Positions 6,713 to 15,044 of a stretch of 34,606 nucleotides of DNA are shown here, piece after piece (within the stretch, counting starts at the first letter, position 1; each line of letters opens with the position of its first letter). The stretch comes from Candidatus Giovannonibacteria bacterium RIFCSPHIGHO2_01_FULL_45_24 (GTDB lineage Bacteria; Patescibacteriota; Minisyncoccia; UBA11713; 2-01-FULL-45-33): contig MFHE01000010.1 in the NCBI GenBank assembly GCA_001778495.1, positions 119,292-153,897 on the forward strand. Direction: 5' to 3'. Both the position numbers and the translations under genes were made by a program. The notes beneath the pieces are model-generated. The model ran no database searches. It was not told the origin of the DNA and worked only from the letters and a program-made list of their open reading frames with translations.

Positions 6713-8082
6713 TGTTCCAAAAATTTTCCTAATTCAAATAATCTTTTTTCCTCAAAATGCGGGGCAATGAGCTGCGCGCCCGAAGAGAGCGTCAGCGCCG
6801 GCACGCCGGCGAGATTCGCCGGAATCGTGTAAATGTCCGAAAGGTACATTGCCAGAGGGTCCCTTGATTTTTCTCCGATTTTAAACGGCAGGGTAGGAGC
6901 AGTCGGAGCCAAGATTGCGTCAACCTCCTCAAACGCTTTCTTAAAATCTTCCGCAACCAGCGCGCGCGCTCTCTGCGCGCGCGAATAATAAGCGTCGTAG
7001 TATCCTGCTGAAAGGACATACGTGCCCAAAAGAACTCTGCGCCGGACTTCCAAGCCAAGCCCTTCTCCGCGCGATTTTTTGTAAGTCTCAATCAAATTAT
7101 CCCCATCGGTTCTTTTTCCGTATCTCATCCCGTCAAACCGGGCCATGTTGGATGAAACCTCCGCCGGCATAATTATATAGTAGCAAGAAAGCGCGTATTC
7201 TGTGTGAGGCAAAGTGATTTCGCGGATTTCGTACTTTTGCGACAGTTTTTTTACAGCTTCGTCAATATTTTTTTTGATTCCCGGAGCCAAGCCCTCCCCA
7301 AAATATTCTTCTGGGACGCCGATTGTTTTAACCAAGGGGCGCCGGATGTCCACTTGGACGTCCGGCGTCCAAGTAACTGAAGTTGCGTCCATTTCATCTC
7401 TTCCGCGAATCGCATTAAATAAAACTTCCGCGTCCTCCACCGTCTGCGCGATCGGCCCGATCTGGTCCAGAGATGATGCCATGGCGATAAGCCCCGAGCG
7501 CGAAACAGCGCCGTAAGTCGGTTTAAGCCCTACAACCCCGCAAAAAGCCGCGGGCTGGCGGATTGAGCCGCCCGTGTCCGAACCCAAAGCGGCCATAGCG
7601 AGCCCGCCGGCAACGGCGGCGGCGGAGCCGCCGGAGGAGCCGCCGGGGACGCGCGACATGTCGCGCGGATTTTTAACGGGGCCGTAAGCTGAATTTTCAG
7701 TGGAAGACCCCATTGCGAATTCGTCCATGTTCGTCCTCCCCAAAAAAATCGCCCCGGCTTTTTTTAACTTTTCAATCACGAAAGCATCGTAAGAGGCCAC
7801 ATAATTTTCTAAAATTTTTGAAGCTGCGCTGGCAATTTTACCGCGGATTAAAATATTGTCTTTAATCGCCAAAGGCACGCCCCAAAGTTCGCCTGGGGTT
7901 TCGCCGGAAGCGATACGCTCGTCAATTTCTTTTGCCCGTCCCAGCGCATCATTCTCAAAAATCTCAAGATATGCGTTGAGTTCACTGTTTTTCTTTTTAA
8001 TTTCGTCCAAATAAGAAATCACGACCTCGCGCGCGGAGATTTTTCTATTTTTTAGCGCCTCGTGGAATTCTTTTATGGTCAT
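6709..8082 (-). CDS. gatA: Asp/Glu-tRNA amidotransferase subunit A
   Basis: Amidase subunit of GatCAB. It releases ammonia from glutamine so that Asp-tRNA(Asn) or Glu-tRNA(Gln) can be converted to the amide form. The amidase signature is complete: Lys74 in 'VPLAIKDNI', cis-Ser149 in 'PGGSSGGSAAA' and nucleophile Ser173 in 'GSDTGGSIRQPA'. At 457 residues it is slightly short for the family (about 480). The start overlaps the gatC stop (ATGA) and its own stop overlaps the next gene the same way. gatB is not in the window. A coding palindrome sits around 'VTWTPDVQVDIRRP'. Confidence 0.97.
   Translation of the reverse strand: MTIKEFHEALKNRKISAREVVISYLDEIKKKNSELNAYLEIFENDALGRAKEIDERIASGETPGELWGVPLAIKDNILIRGKIASAASKILENYVASYDAFVIEKLKKAGAIFLGRTNMDEFAMGSSTENSAYGPVKNPRDMSRVPGGSSGGSAAAVAGGLAMAALGSDTGGSIRQPAAFCGVVGLKPTYGAVSRSGLIAMASSLDQIGPIAQTVEDAEVLFNAIRGRDEMDATSVTWTPDVQVDIRRPLVKTIGVPEEYFGEGLAPGIKKNIDEAVKKLSQKYEIREITLPHTEYALSCYYIIMPAEVSSNMARFDGMRYGKRTDGDNLIETYKKSRGEGLGLEVRRRVLLGTYVLSAGYYDAYYSRAQRARALVAEDFKKAFEEVDAILAPTAPTLPFKIGEKSRDPLAMYLSDIYTIPANLAGVPALTLSSGAQLIAPHFEEKRLFELGKFLEQ
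7340..7374. repeat. Composite palindrome inside gatA
   Basis: Two overlapping inverted repeats: 'acttggacg-tccgg-cgtccaagt' (perfect 9-bp arms), and CGCCGGA...TCCGGCG enclosing GTCCA-AG-TGGAC. It lies in the variable stretch between the conserved 'DATS' and 'GVPEEYF' segments of GatA, where sequence is poorly constrained. Confidence 0.65.
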
Positions 8083-8369
8083 AGAATGGATTGGACACGC
8101 AAATAATTACTTTTTTTGTCCGGAAACGCATCGATGAGATCAGTGGTGGGGTGGGTTATCTCTTCTTCTTTGTCTTCTTTTCTAAAAACATTCTTAACCT
8201 CCTCCAACGCGCGCGTCATCTCCGGAGCGACGGAAACGTCCGCCTCTTTAAGCCGGTCAACGTACCCCAAAATATCTCCCATATCTTTCGCGAGTTTTTT
8301 TGTCTCCGTCTTGCCGAATTCAACCCGCGCCAAATCCTTCAAATGCTCAATTTCTTCTTCGGAAATCAT
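8079..8369 (-). CDS. gatC: Asp/Glu-tRNA amidotransferase subunit C
   Basis: Small GatCAB subunit (96 residues) that wraps GatA and bridges it to GatB. Family features are 'EIEHLKDLARVEF' at the N-terminus, 'DMGDILGYVDRLKEADV' in the middle, and a C-terminal acidic stretch ending near 'THPTTDLIDAFPDK'. It sits directly upstream of gatA with a 4-base overlap. There is no Shine-Dalgarno sequence; a TACAAT box ends 7 bases before the ATG, so the message is probably leaderless. It lies downstream of ligA on the same strand and may also receive ligA read-through. Confidence 0.95.
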   Translation of the reverse strand: MISEEEIEHLKDLARVEFGKTETKKLAKDMGDILGYVDRLKEADVSVAPEMTRALEEVKNVFRKEDKEEEITHPTTDLIDAFPDKKSNYLRVQSIL

Positions 8370-8376
8370 TAAAACT

Positions 8377-8382
8377 ATTGTA
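8377..8382 (-). promoter_or_regulatory. -10 box 7 nt upstream of gatC (leaderless start)
   Basis: The minus strand reads TACAAT-AGTTTTA-ATG. The -10 matches consensus at five of six positions, and the expected transcription start falls at or next to the ATG. The -35 region is only a T-rich stretch, so this call rests on the -10 and its spacing. Confidence 0.55.
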
Positions 8383-8465
8383 GCTAAAAAAATGCATAAA
8401 AAAAAGCCCTAAGAGAAAGGTCCGCCGCATAAAAGTGTAGTGTATAGTGCAAAAAAAATAAAACT

Positions 8466-10445
8466 TTATTTAACTAACTGAAAAAATTCTTTTTCGTCAA
8501 TAATTTTTACTCCGAGTTTTTTGGCTTTTTCGTATTTTGAGCCGGGATTTTCTCCAACAACGACGTAGCCAGTATTTTTGCTGACTGTTTCCGAAGGGTC
8601 GCCGCCCAAATTGCGGACTTTTGTTTTGGCTTCGTCACGGCTCATTGATTCAAGCTCGCCCGTGAAAACGAATGTTTTGCCGGCAAGCTTCCCCGGCTTT
8701 TTCCGTTTGGGATTTTCTATTTCAACATATTTTAAAAGTTTTTTTAAAAAATTTTTATTGCGGCCGTCGCGAAACCAATCGTACGTGCTCCGCGCAACGA
8801 CTTCGCCTATGTTTGGCACTTTTTGTAATTCTTCCAAATCAGCTTTTTCTAATTTATCCAAAGAACCAAAATGTTCTGCCAAATCAATCGCCGTTTCCTC
8901 GCCTACGTGCAAAATTCCCAAAGCGTATAAAAATCTGGCAAGCGGAATGCGGCGGGAATTTTTAATGGCTTCAATTATATTTTGAGCCGATTTCTCGCCA
9001 AACCTTTCCAGCGGAGCAATATCTCCCTCTTTCAGCTCAAAAATGTCCGCAGCATCTTGTATAAGGCCGTTGTCCAAAAACGCGTCCAAAATTTTCGGCC
9101 CCAGGCCGTCAATATTGAACGCTTTTCTTGAGACGAAATGATAAAGATTCTCTCTGTGCCTCGCCGGGCAACTTTTATTTACGCAGTAAGAAATCACATC
9201 GCCGTGCGCCTTTTTTACTTCATGCTTGCAAACTGGGCAATGCTTCGGCATATGAAATTCTCTCTCATGCCCGGTGCGGAGCCCTTTTAAAACTTTGCGG
9301 ACGTCCGGAATCACATCTCCGGCGCGCCCAACAATCACACTGTCTCCGATTTTAAGCCCCAATCTTTTAATTTCGTCTTCATTATGAAGCGTCGCGCGGC
9401 TTACGGTTACCCCTCCGATCTCAACCGGACGCAAAACCGCGACCGGCGTCAAGGCGCCCGTGCGCCCGACCTGCACAATAATATCCTCTACCTTTGTCGT
9501 TGCTTCCTTGGGAGAAAATTTAAAAGCGGCCGCCCCGCGCGGCGCCTTGCCCACAACTCCCAGTTTTTTATAAAGTTTATTGGAATCAACGCTGACCACA
9601 AGGCCGTCTATATTGTAAGGTAATTTATCCCGGCGCTCCGCGATGCCTTTATAATGCTTAAAAACTTCTTCCGCGCCCTCGCAACGCCTCTCTAAATCGC
9701 CGCCTGTTTTAAAACCGAGCTTGCGTAAAGTTTTATGCTCTTCGCTGTGGTTTTTAAGGCCCATGCCCAAAAGATCGTATGAAAAAAAATCCAGCCGGCG
9801 TGACGCGGTGATTTTAGGGTCTAATTGCCGCAAAGACCCGGCTGCCAAATTTCTGGGGTTCGCGTAAATCTGCCCGTCTTTCTTTTTTTGCACTTTATTT
9901 ATCGCCTCAAAATTTTTTTTGGTGATGATTGCCTCTCCGCGTACTTCTATTTTCCCTTTCTCTTCAACGTTCAAAGGCACGGATTCAATCGTCCGCACGT
10001 TTTGGGTTACATTTTCCCCAATTTCCCCGTCGCCGCGAGTCGCGGCATATTTTAAAATCCCATTTTCATAAACAACGCTCAAAGCGAGCCCGTCAAATTT
10101 CGGCTCGGCATAAAAACGAAAAGTGTCGCGCGGAGCCAATTTTTTTATTCTTGTAAGCCACTCCGAAAATTCTTCCTCCGAAAAAACGTCTTCCAGGGAC
10201 AGCATTTTGGTCTCGTGCCGGATTTTTTTAAATTCTTTTAGGGGCTTGCCCGCAACCCTTTGCGTCGGCGAATCAGGCGTCACCAAATCCGGAAATTCGT
10301 CTTCCAGCTTTTTCAACTCGTGCTTCAGCGAATCAAGCGCCTCCTCCGAAATTTCAAGCCGATTCAAAACATGATACTGATAGCGATACTTATCTATCAG
10401 CTTTTTTAACTTCTCTATTCTCTCCTTGGCTTCGGTTTGGGTCAT
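8466..10445 (-). CDS. ligA: NAD-dependent DNA ligase
   Basis: Seals nicks in replication and repair using NAD+. The 659-residue protein is complete. It has an Ia domain, the adenylation motif 'EPKFDGLA' with Lys116, and the OB-fold. A Cys4 zinc finger follows (C403, C406, C421, C426; 'HCPVCKHE', 'YCVNKSCPARH'), then helix-hairpin-helix repeats ('NIDGLGPKI', 'VPNIGEVVA'), and a C-terminal BRCT domain from about 585 ('AGKTFVFTGELESMSRDEAK'). Family length is about 650-690. Downstream on the same strand are gatC and gatA. An A+T-only hairpin with a T run (AAATAAA/TTTATTT) follows the stop but is weak. Confidence 0.98.
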   Translation of the reverse strand: MTQTEAKERIEKLKKLIDKYRYQYHVLNRLEISEEALDSLKHELKKLEDEFPDLVTPDSPTQRVAGKPLKEFKKIRHETKMLSLEDVFSEEEFSEWLTRIKKLAPRDTFRFYAEPKFDGLALSVVYENGILKYAATRGDGEIGENVTQNVRTIESVPLNVEEKGKIEVRGEAIITKKNFEAINKVQKKKDGQIYANPRNLAAGSLRQLDPKITASRRLDFFSYDLLGMGLKNHSEEHKTLRKLGFKTGGDLERRCEGAEEVFKHYKGIAERRDKLPYNIDGLVVSVDSNKLYKKLGVVGKAPRGAAAFKFSPKEATTKVEDIIVQVGRTGALTPVAVLRPVEIGGVTVSRATLHNEDEIKRLGLKIGDSVIVGRAGDVIPDVRKVLKGLRTGHEREFHMPKHCPVCKHEVKKAHGDVISYCVNKSCPARHRENLYHFVSRKAFNIDGLGPKILDAFLDNGLIQDAADIFELKEGDIAPLERFGEKSAQNIIEAIKNSRRIPLARFLYALGILHVGEETAIDLAEHFGSLDKLEKADLEELQKVPNIGEVVARSTYDWFRDGRNKNFLKKLLKYVEIENPKRKKPGKLAGKTFVFTGELESMSRDEAKTKVRNLGGDPSETVSKNTGYVVVGENPGSKYEKAKKLGVKIIDEKEFFQLVK

Positions 10446-10488
10446 AGTTACTATGAAAAGTTTAACAAATTTAAGGAACGTTTTATGC

Positions 10489-10494
10489 TTGACA
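10489..10494 (+). promoter_or_regulatory. TTGACA -35 element for the 10538 gene
   Basis: A perfect TTGACA 49 bases before the ATG. The matching -10 is unclear (TAGCTT at 17-base spacing is weak, and TATGAT is too close), so the promoter is probable but not defined. Confidence 0.4.
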
Positions 10495-10537
10495 GAATTA
10501 AATCAATATGATAGCTTTAAAACAGGAGGTGATTCTA

Positions 10538-10873
10538 ATGGAAAAGTTTAGAGAAAAGTTTTTTGTTGTTTCGAAAATACTTCCGGATGGCGATGAACTA
10601 CTTATAGATTTTGCAAACGGCGATCGAGTGAAGATAATGAAATCTGCTCTTCTTGTAGATCTTGCAGATAAAGATATTGAAATGGTTTATTGGGAAGAGC
10701 TCAGTTTATACCGTAATGGCACAGTGATACTTCTTCCATACAAAGATAAATATAGCAGAACAATAAATACAACGCTTTTGGCCTGCAATATTCGTTGTCT
10801 AACGGATAAAGAATTTACTGATCACGCGATGAAGTTTGGTGCCAAGTCTTTACAGGACATGCGTGACTACTAA
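10538..10873 (+). CDS. Hypothetical protein with strong Shine-Dalgarno site
   Basis: A 111-residue protein I do not recognise. I chose the ATG at 10538 rather than 10508 because 'aggaggtgat' lies just upstream of it, an almost ideal Shine-Dalgarno sequence and one of the few in the window. The N-terminal half alternates strands ('FFVVSKILPDGDELLIDFANGDRVKIM') and resembles DUF2442-type beta proteins only loosely. There is no membrane segment. It is a single-gene unit: divergent from ligA and followed by a terminator shared with the minus-strand genes. Its A+T content and Shine-Dalgarno use differ from the leaderless neighbours, which suggests separate ancestry or regulation. Confidence 0.75.
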   Translation: MEKFREKFFVVSKILPDGDELLIDFANGDRVKIMKSALLVDLADKDIEMVYWEELSLYRNGTVILLPYKDKYSRTINTTLLACNIRCLTDKEFTDHAMKFGAKSLQDMRDY

Positions 10874-10908
10874 AAGTGGTGAGGGATAATCCCGATACCC
10901 GCTTTTTT
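10872..10908. terminator. Bidirectional terminator
   Basis: The arms AAAGTGG and CCCGCTTT (one G-T pair) enclose GGGAT-AA-TCCC and are followed by six T on the plus strand. On the minus strand the hairpin is followed by four T. It separates the converging 10538 gene and the 10907-11134 gene. Confidence 0.75.
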
Positions 10909-11134
10909 ATTTGTAAATCTGCCCCACTGAATCTTTTATAAAATTCCAGAGGATGGAAAAAGGCGAAGGTTCAGCAGCGGAGACGGCTGGCTCAGAAGGG
11001 GCGATTGAAAAAGTCGTAATCCAGACACCGATGATTATCGTCATAAGCGCGATGACGACAAGCGCGGCGATTGTTCTTCGCTCCGCCTCGGACTTTTGCT
11101 GGAGCTTTTCTACGAAATCCAGCGGGTCCTTCAC
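10907..11134 (-). CDS. Small single-pass membrane protein
   Basis: A 75-residue protein with a charged N-terminus ('MKDPLDFVEKLQQKSEAERR'), one strong transmembrane helix at about 22-42 ('TIAALVVIALMTIIIGVWITTF') and a short Pro/Ala/Ser-rich tail. Function is unknown. It overlaps the stop of the metallo-beta-lactamase-fold gene by four bases (ATGA), so the two are translationally coupled and may act together at the membrane. Confidence 0.7.
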   Translation of the reverse strand: MKDPLDFVEKLQQKSEAERRTIAALVVIALMTIIIGVWITTFSIAPSEPAVSAAEPSPFSILWNFIKDSVGQIYK

Positions 11135-11781
11135 GGCGTTTTTAAAATTACAATTTTTGACTCTTCCGCCGCCGGCAAACCGCTTTTTTTGATGGTGAAT
11201 TTTTCTTCCGGCTCGGCTTTTTCTCCCATCTCTTTCATAAAAACTTCAATGCCGTCCGGCTTCGCCTTAAGCCCCGAAATTTTGTAATGCATCGGAATTA
11301 TGACGCGCGGCTCAATTTCGTTCACAAGCTTCGCGGCCGCCTCGCCGTCAATAGTATCTCCCCCGCCAACAGGCAAAAACATAATGTCTGGCGTGCCAAG
11401 CGCCTCCTGAACTTCGCTCCGCAAAGCTTCCTCGCCGTAATCTCCCAAATGCGCCAATTTCATCCCTTCCCACTCAATTATATAAATAGTATTTTTACCT
11501 TTCTGTTTTCCATTTTTTGAATCGTGGAACGATTCTATTCCGCGGACAACGATACCTTTAAATTCGTACTCGCCCGGCCCAGTGATTTTAAAAATGTCGG
11601 CACCTTTAGCTGTCAACGTGTCAACGTTGTTGTGATTATCATGACCGTGCGAAATCAAAACGACGTCCGCGCCGAACCTCGGCGGCGTAAGCCCCGACTC
11701 TTTTGAAAACGGGTCAACGGCAAGCACCGTATCCCCGCTTTGAATTTTAAAACACGAAAGTCCGTAATAAGTGATAACCAT
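11131..11781 (-). CDS. Metallo-beta-lactamase-fold hydrolase (UPF0173-like)
   Basis: A 216-residue member of the metal-dependent hydrolase family often called beta-lactamase-fold Zn hydrolase or UPF0173. It begins with the family strand 'MVITYYGLSCFKIQSGDTVLAVDPF' and carries 'ISHGHDNHNN' (H45, H47, H50), 'HLGDYG' and 'PMHYK' as metal-ligand regions. The signature is unusual: the canonical HxHxDH would place Asp at 49, but here 48-49 read Asp-Asn, so the usual Asp is replaced by Asn and an Asp sits one residue earlier. The substrate is unknown. It forms a two-gene unit with the small membrane protein downstream. Confidence 0.85.
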   Translation of the reverse strand: MVITYYGLSCFKIQSGDTVLAVDPFSKESGLTPPRFGADVVLISHGHDNHNNVDTLTAKGADIFKITGPGEYEFKGIVVRGIESFHDSKNGKQKGKNTIYIIEWEGMKLAHLGDYGEEALRSEVQEALGTPDIMFLPVGGGDTIDGEAAAKLVNEIEPRVIIPMHYKISGLKAKPDGIEVFMKEMGEKAEPEEKFTIKKSGLPAAEESKIVILKTP

Positions 11782-11789
11782 AATTAGAT

Positions 11790-12764
11790 TTAAACTCTAT
11801 TTAAGCTCTTTAATAATTTTTTAAACCCGGCCGTATTAACAAAATAATTTTGTTTGTTACGTTTTAGTTTTTGTTTTATATTATTGAGTTGATTTAATAT
11901 TTTACCTTTATTTAAGTATTTTGTATTTGTGAAAAGATTAAAATAAATTCCGTCTAAAAATGAAATATAATGAATTTTATTATTACTCTCGCTAAAACTG
12001 ACGAATGAAATTACCTCATTGACTTGTTTATCTTGGCCACCACCACCCTCTTTCATGTGTTTATGCTCAACAATAAAAATACCATCTTTATATCTGATTA
12101 AAAAGTCTGGTATCTTTTGTTCTCTCTTTTTGCTCCAAGAAAAATTTATTTTGTAATAGTTAAGTAATTTTTTAAAAAGCTTTTTTCCTTTTTTATCCGC
12201 TTCAATATATTTTTTATCCCCTTTATTAAAATCTGCTATTGTTTCAACATTCGCCTTTTTAAAACCAGTAATATCTAAAATTTTAGATACTTTATATGTT
12301 CCGAGATTGCCACTCTCTTTATGTGCCTTAGCGTCTTTGCCCACTTGCAATGTGGTTGGGGTATACCCATAGGTTGAATATAGATTATGTCGCAGGTTTA
12401 TATATTTTTCAACGATATTTTTTATAATTTTAATTTGTTCTGTGCCATTCAAGTTTTTGAAAAGGCTGTAAGAAATATCCACAACTGGCCAGAAAGAGAC
12501 GAATTCAGAATAATTAATGTTTTTATTTTTAACAATTTCAAGTATTTTTTCTATTGCCTTTCTTGCCGTTAATTGATTTTTGTTTTTCTTAGCGAAATTA
12601 TACGCAGAAATACTCTCAAGTAAATCAAAATTTTTCCGCATCAAATCTGTTGGGTTCTTTGGGTCTTTAGAAATAATCAAATTTCCGTTTTTTAAATAAA
12701 ATTCATCAATAATCGGTTCTGGATTATTGAGCGAAAATTTAAAAAGTTTTATATTATTTATCAT
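11790..12764 (-). CDS. PD-(D/E)XK restriction endonuclease of a type II R-M system
   Basis: A 324-residue protein. The probable active site is 'KIPDFLIRYKDGIFIVEHKHMKEGGGGQ', giving D220, E233 and K235 in a PD...E-x-K arrangement followed by a glycine-rich turn. I infer restriction endonuclease from this motif and from its position 16 bases downstream of an adenine methyltransferase on the same strand. The N-terminal two thirds are helical and not recognised. Codon use is very A+T-rich (AAA, AAT, ATA, TTA), unlike the gatA, ligA or S1 genes nearby, which points to recent transfer. The recognition sequence cannot be inferred. Confidence 0.75.
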   Translation of the reverse strand: MINNIKLFKFSLNNPEPIIDEFYLKNGNLIISKDPKNPTDLMRKNFDLLESISAYNFAKKNKNQLTARKAIEKILEIVKNKNINYSEFVSFWPVVDISYSLFKNLNGTEQIKIIKNIVEKYINLRHNLYSTYGYTPTTLQVGKDAKAHKESGNLGTYKVSKILDITGFKKANVETIADFNKGDKKYIEADKKGKKLFKKLLNYYKINFSWSKKREQKIPDFLIRYKDGIFIVEHKHMKEGGGGQDKQVNEVISFVSFSESNNKIHYISFLDGIYFNLFTNTKYLNKGKILNQLNNIKQKLKRNKQNYFVNTAGFKKLLKSLNRV

Positions 12765-12780
12765 TTTTATATTTTCTAAA

Positions 12781-13785
12781 CTAAAACAGTTTTAATTTTG
12801 CATCTGGGTTAACAAATTCGTAAGCGTCTTCTAAAATAGCTCTGGCTGTTAAATAATCAAGTCTTCTTCTTCTTTCTCCATTTTTTTTATTTCCCTTGAA
12901 TGGTGACAAAAGAACATCGTGTGTTTTTTTTCTAAAATTAACAAGTGAATCGTTGCTATATTCTATCATTTTATCAATAGCATCATTTTTAGCTTCTAAT
13001 TCAATGACAGTTATAAGTCTAGAACTATGCTTAATATCAGACAGGTCGTAATCAATTTCTTCCGGTTTCATAAAGGATATTGGTTTTTGTGGATTGGTAG
13101 TATCAACGGCTCTCAGCGCAATTTGTCCTTTTGGTGAATTGAATTTCATATAAATATTTTTATGTGGTATTTTTCTCATTTTTTCAAAATAACTCAAATT
13201 GCCAAGTAACTTGTCATTTTTATAAACTTTAATTTTATCATTGAGCTTGTTTTTATTATCAAAACATATTACGCATACTGGATTTTCGGTGTCATTGAAT
13301 AATTGATTTTCAATTATCGTGACACTAATTAATCTGTTTTTTGGAAATCCCGAATTAATAAATGTTTCGGGGATAATCATCACGCCAAAATCATTTGATA
13401 GGCATTTCTCTACAGCTAACTGGTAAAGATCGTCGTATTTGCAAATATCAAAATACTTTTTGACGCTATCATAAATACCTTTTCTTTTCGCGCTATAATT
13501 TGTTAAATACGGCGGATTGGTGATTAAAACTGAATTTTTGACTTTTGGGATATTTAATAAACTATCGTTTATTTTCCAATTCAATGACCTATCAATGTCC
13601 AAACCAGTCATTTTTTTAAACCCGATTTGTTTTGCCAAATTGAGAAGATCGCCATCGCCAGCGAACGGGTCAAATGCTATATTTGCTTTTGTAGATTTAA
13701 TAAATTCAAGAATGTGTTTTTTAAGCCAAAAAGGATTTTTTGTGAAAAACTGACCCAAAGTGCGTTTTTTAAGCGCCAAATTCAT
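12781..13785 (-). CDS. Type II N6-adenine DNA methyltransferase (gamma class)
   Basis: Protects host DNA from the endonuclease encoded just downstream. From the ATG at 13785 the protein has 334 residues. It carries motif X 'LGQFFT' (10-15), SAM-binding motif I 'FDPFAGDGD' (38-46) and the catalytic 'NPPY' (90-93), in the X-I-IV order of gamma-class adenine methyltransferases. The C-terminal half (about 190-334) would hold the target-recognition region and includes 'RRRRLDYLTAR'. The ORF track starts at a TTG (13803). I prefer the ATG at 13785, or the one at 13791, because a promoter ends 8 bases before 13785. It shares the A+T-rich composition of the nuclease gene. Confidence 0.88.
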   Translation of the reverse strand: MNLALKKRTLGQFFTKNPFWLKKHILEFIKSTKANIAFDPFAGDGDLLNLAKQIGFKKMTGLDIDRSLNWKINDSLLNIPKVKNSVLITNPPYLTNYSAKRKGIYDSVKKYFDICKYDDLYQLAVEKCLSNDFGVMIIPETFINSGFPKNRLISVTIIENQLFNDTENPVCVICFDNKNKLNDKIKVYKNDKLLGNLSYFEKMRKIPHKNIYMKFNSPKGQIALRAVDTTNPQKPISFMKPEEIDYDLSDIKHSSRLITVIELEAKNDAIDKMIEYSNDSLVNFRKKTHDVLLSPFKGNKKNGERRRRLDYLTARAILEDAYEFVNPDAKLKLF

Positions 13786-13793
13786 ATACATAT

Positions 13794-13822
13794 ATTTTAT
13801 CAATTAAATCCCAATTTGATAA
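13794..13822 (-). promoter_or_regulatory. Promoter of the type II methyltransferase (leaderless)
   Basis: On the minus strand TTATCA, a 17-base spacer, then TAAAAT, 8 bases before the ATG at 13785. It is back to back with the S1 promoter. Confidence 0.5.
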
Positions 13823-13839
13823 GGTTTAATGCGGCAGTG

Positions 13840-13867
13840 TGGACAAATCTTTTTTTATAACTATAAT
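13840..13867 (+). promoter_or_regulatory. Promoter of the S1 gene (leaderless)
   Basis: TGGACA (5/6), a 16-base spacer and a perfect TATAAT, followed by CCAATCA and the ATG at 13875. Transcription would begin at or within a base or two of the start codon, and no Shine-Dalgarno sequence is present. This is the best-matched promoter of a protein gene in the window. Confidence 0.7.
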
Positions 13868-13874
13868 CCAATCA

Positions 13875-15011
13875 ATGGCGTTGGTTATGGAAAAGGAGGC
13901 CAAAATAGACAACGGGATAATGGAGGGCTTGCTTCAGGCGAAGCCCAAGGTTTTTCTTAAAGTCGGCGACCTCGTCGACGGGCTTTTTCTGTTTAAAGAA
14001 GGCGCCAAAGCATATTTGGATTTAAATCAGTACGGCACGGGAATAATTTACGGCAAGGAATATCAAAACGCGCGGGAGCTCATTAAAAATTTAAAAACGG
14101 GAGATAAGGTCGCGGCCAAAGTGGTTGAGTTGGAAAATGAAGACGGCCTAATTGAGCTTTCTTTAAAGGAAGCCGGGTCGGAAATTGTCTGGAGAGAAAT
14201 CAACGATGCGAAAGAGTCGCAAGAAACTTTGAGCATCAAAACGCTGGAAGCCAACAAAGGCGGGCTGGTGCTGGAGTGGAAAGGAATCAAGGGTTTCTTG
14301 CCCGCCTCGCAGCTTAAGGCCTCGCACTACCCCAGAGTAGAGGGCGGGGAAAAAGAAAAGATTTTTGAGGAACTCAAAAAACTGGTCGGCGAAACCATAG
14401 CCGTCACGGTTTTGGATTTTGAACAGAAAGAAAACAAACTCATTTTTTCAGAAAAAGGCACGGAATCGGAAATCCTCAAAAAAATGGTTGAGAAATACAA
14501 AGTCGGCGATGAAATAGAAGGCGAAATCACCGGCGTGGTTGATTTCGGCATATTTATAAAAATTGAAGAGGGCTTAGAGGGACTCGCGCACATATCGGAG
14601 CTGGACTGGGCACTGGTTGAAGACCCCAACGCGCTCTTTAAAGTCGGTGAAAAAACAAAAGCCAAGATTATTTCCGTAGACGGAGACAAGGTTTCGCTTT
14701 CAGTAAAAGCGCTGAAACCCGACCCCTGGGAAACGCACAAGGAAAAATACAAAAAAGGCGACATCACCTCCGGAAAAGTGCTTCGTTTAAACAAATTCGG
14801 GGCATTGGTTATGCTTGAGACCGGAATTTACGGGCTCGCGCACATATCGGAATTCGGAACGGAGAAAAAAATGCGCGAGATGGTCTCCCCCGGCGAAACT
14901 TACGTTTTTCAAATCGTAAATTACAAGCCGGAAGACAAAAAACTCTCGCTCTCGTTCTTGGGCAAAAACGGCGAGCTGGCAACAGCGAAGACAGAGGGGA
15001 AAAAAGAATAA
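13875..15011 (+). CDS. S1 RNA-binding domain protein (ribosomal protein S1-like)
   Basis: A 378-residue protein from the ATG at 13875; the ORF track starts upstream at a GTG inside the promoter. It contains four S1/OB repeats at roughly 25-95, 105-200, 210-285 and 295-365. The third and fourth are canonical ('GDEIEGEITGVVDFGIFIKIEEGLEGLAHISEL' and 'GDITSGKVLRLNKFGALVMLETGIYGLAHISEF'), while the first two are degenerate. The likely role is binding mRNA at the 30S ribosome, as for ribosomal protein S1, here with four repeats instead of six. Its own mRNA appears leaderless. A hairpin terminator follows. Confidence 0.88.
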   Translation: MALVMEKEAKIDNGIMEGLLQAKPKVFLKVGDLVDGLFLFKEGAKAYLDLNQYGTGIIYGKEYQNARELIKNLKTGDKVAAKVVELENEDGLIELSLKEAGSEIVWREINDAKESQETLSIKTLEANKGGLVLEWKGIKGFLPASQLKASHYPRVEGGEKEKIFEELKKLVGETIAVTVLDFEQKENKLIFSEKGTESEILKKMVEKYKVGDEIEGEITGVVDFGIFIKIEEGLEGLAHISELDWALVEDPNALFKVGEKTKAKIISVDGDKVSLSVKALKPDPWETHKEKYKKGDITSGKVLRLNKFGALVMLETGIYGLAHISEFGTEKKMREMVSPGETYVFQIVNYKPEDKKLSLSFLGKNGELATAKTEGKKE

Positions 15012-15017
15012 AAAAGG

Positions 15018-15044
15018 CCCCGGTCTATAAAAGACCAGGGTTTT
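15018..15044. terminator. Shared terminator between S1 and the IMPase gene
   Basis: Arms CCCCGGTCT and AGACCAGGG (one mismatch) around ATAAA. The plus strand is followed by TTTT and the minus strand by CCTTTTTT. The minus-strand gene's stop codon lies inside the hairpin. Confidence 0.75.
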
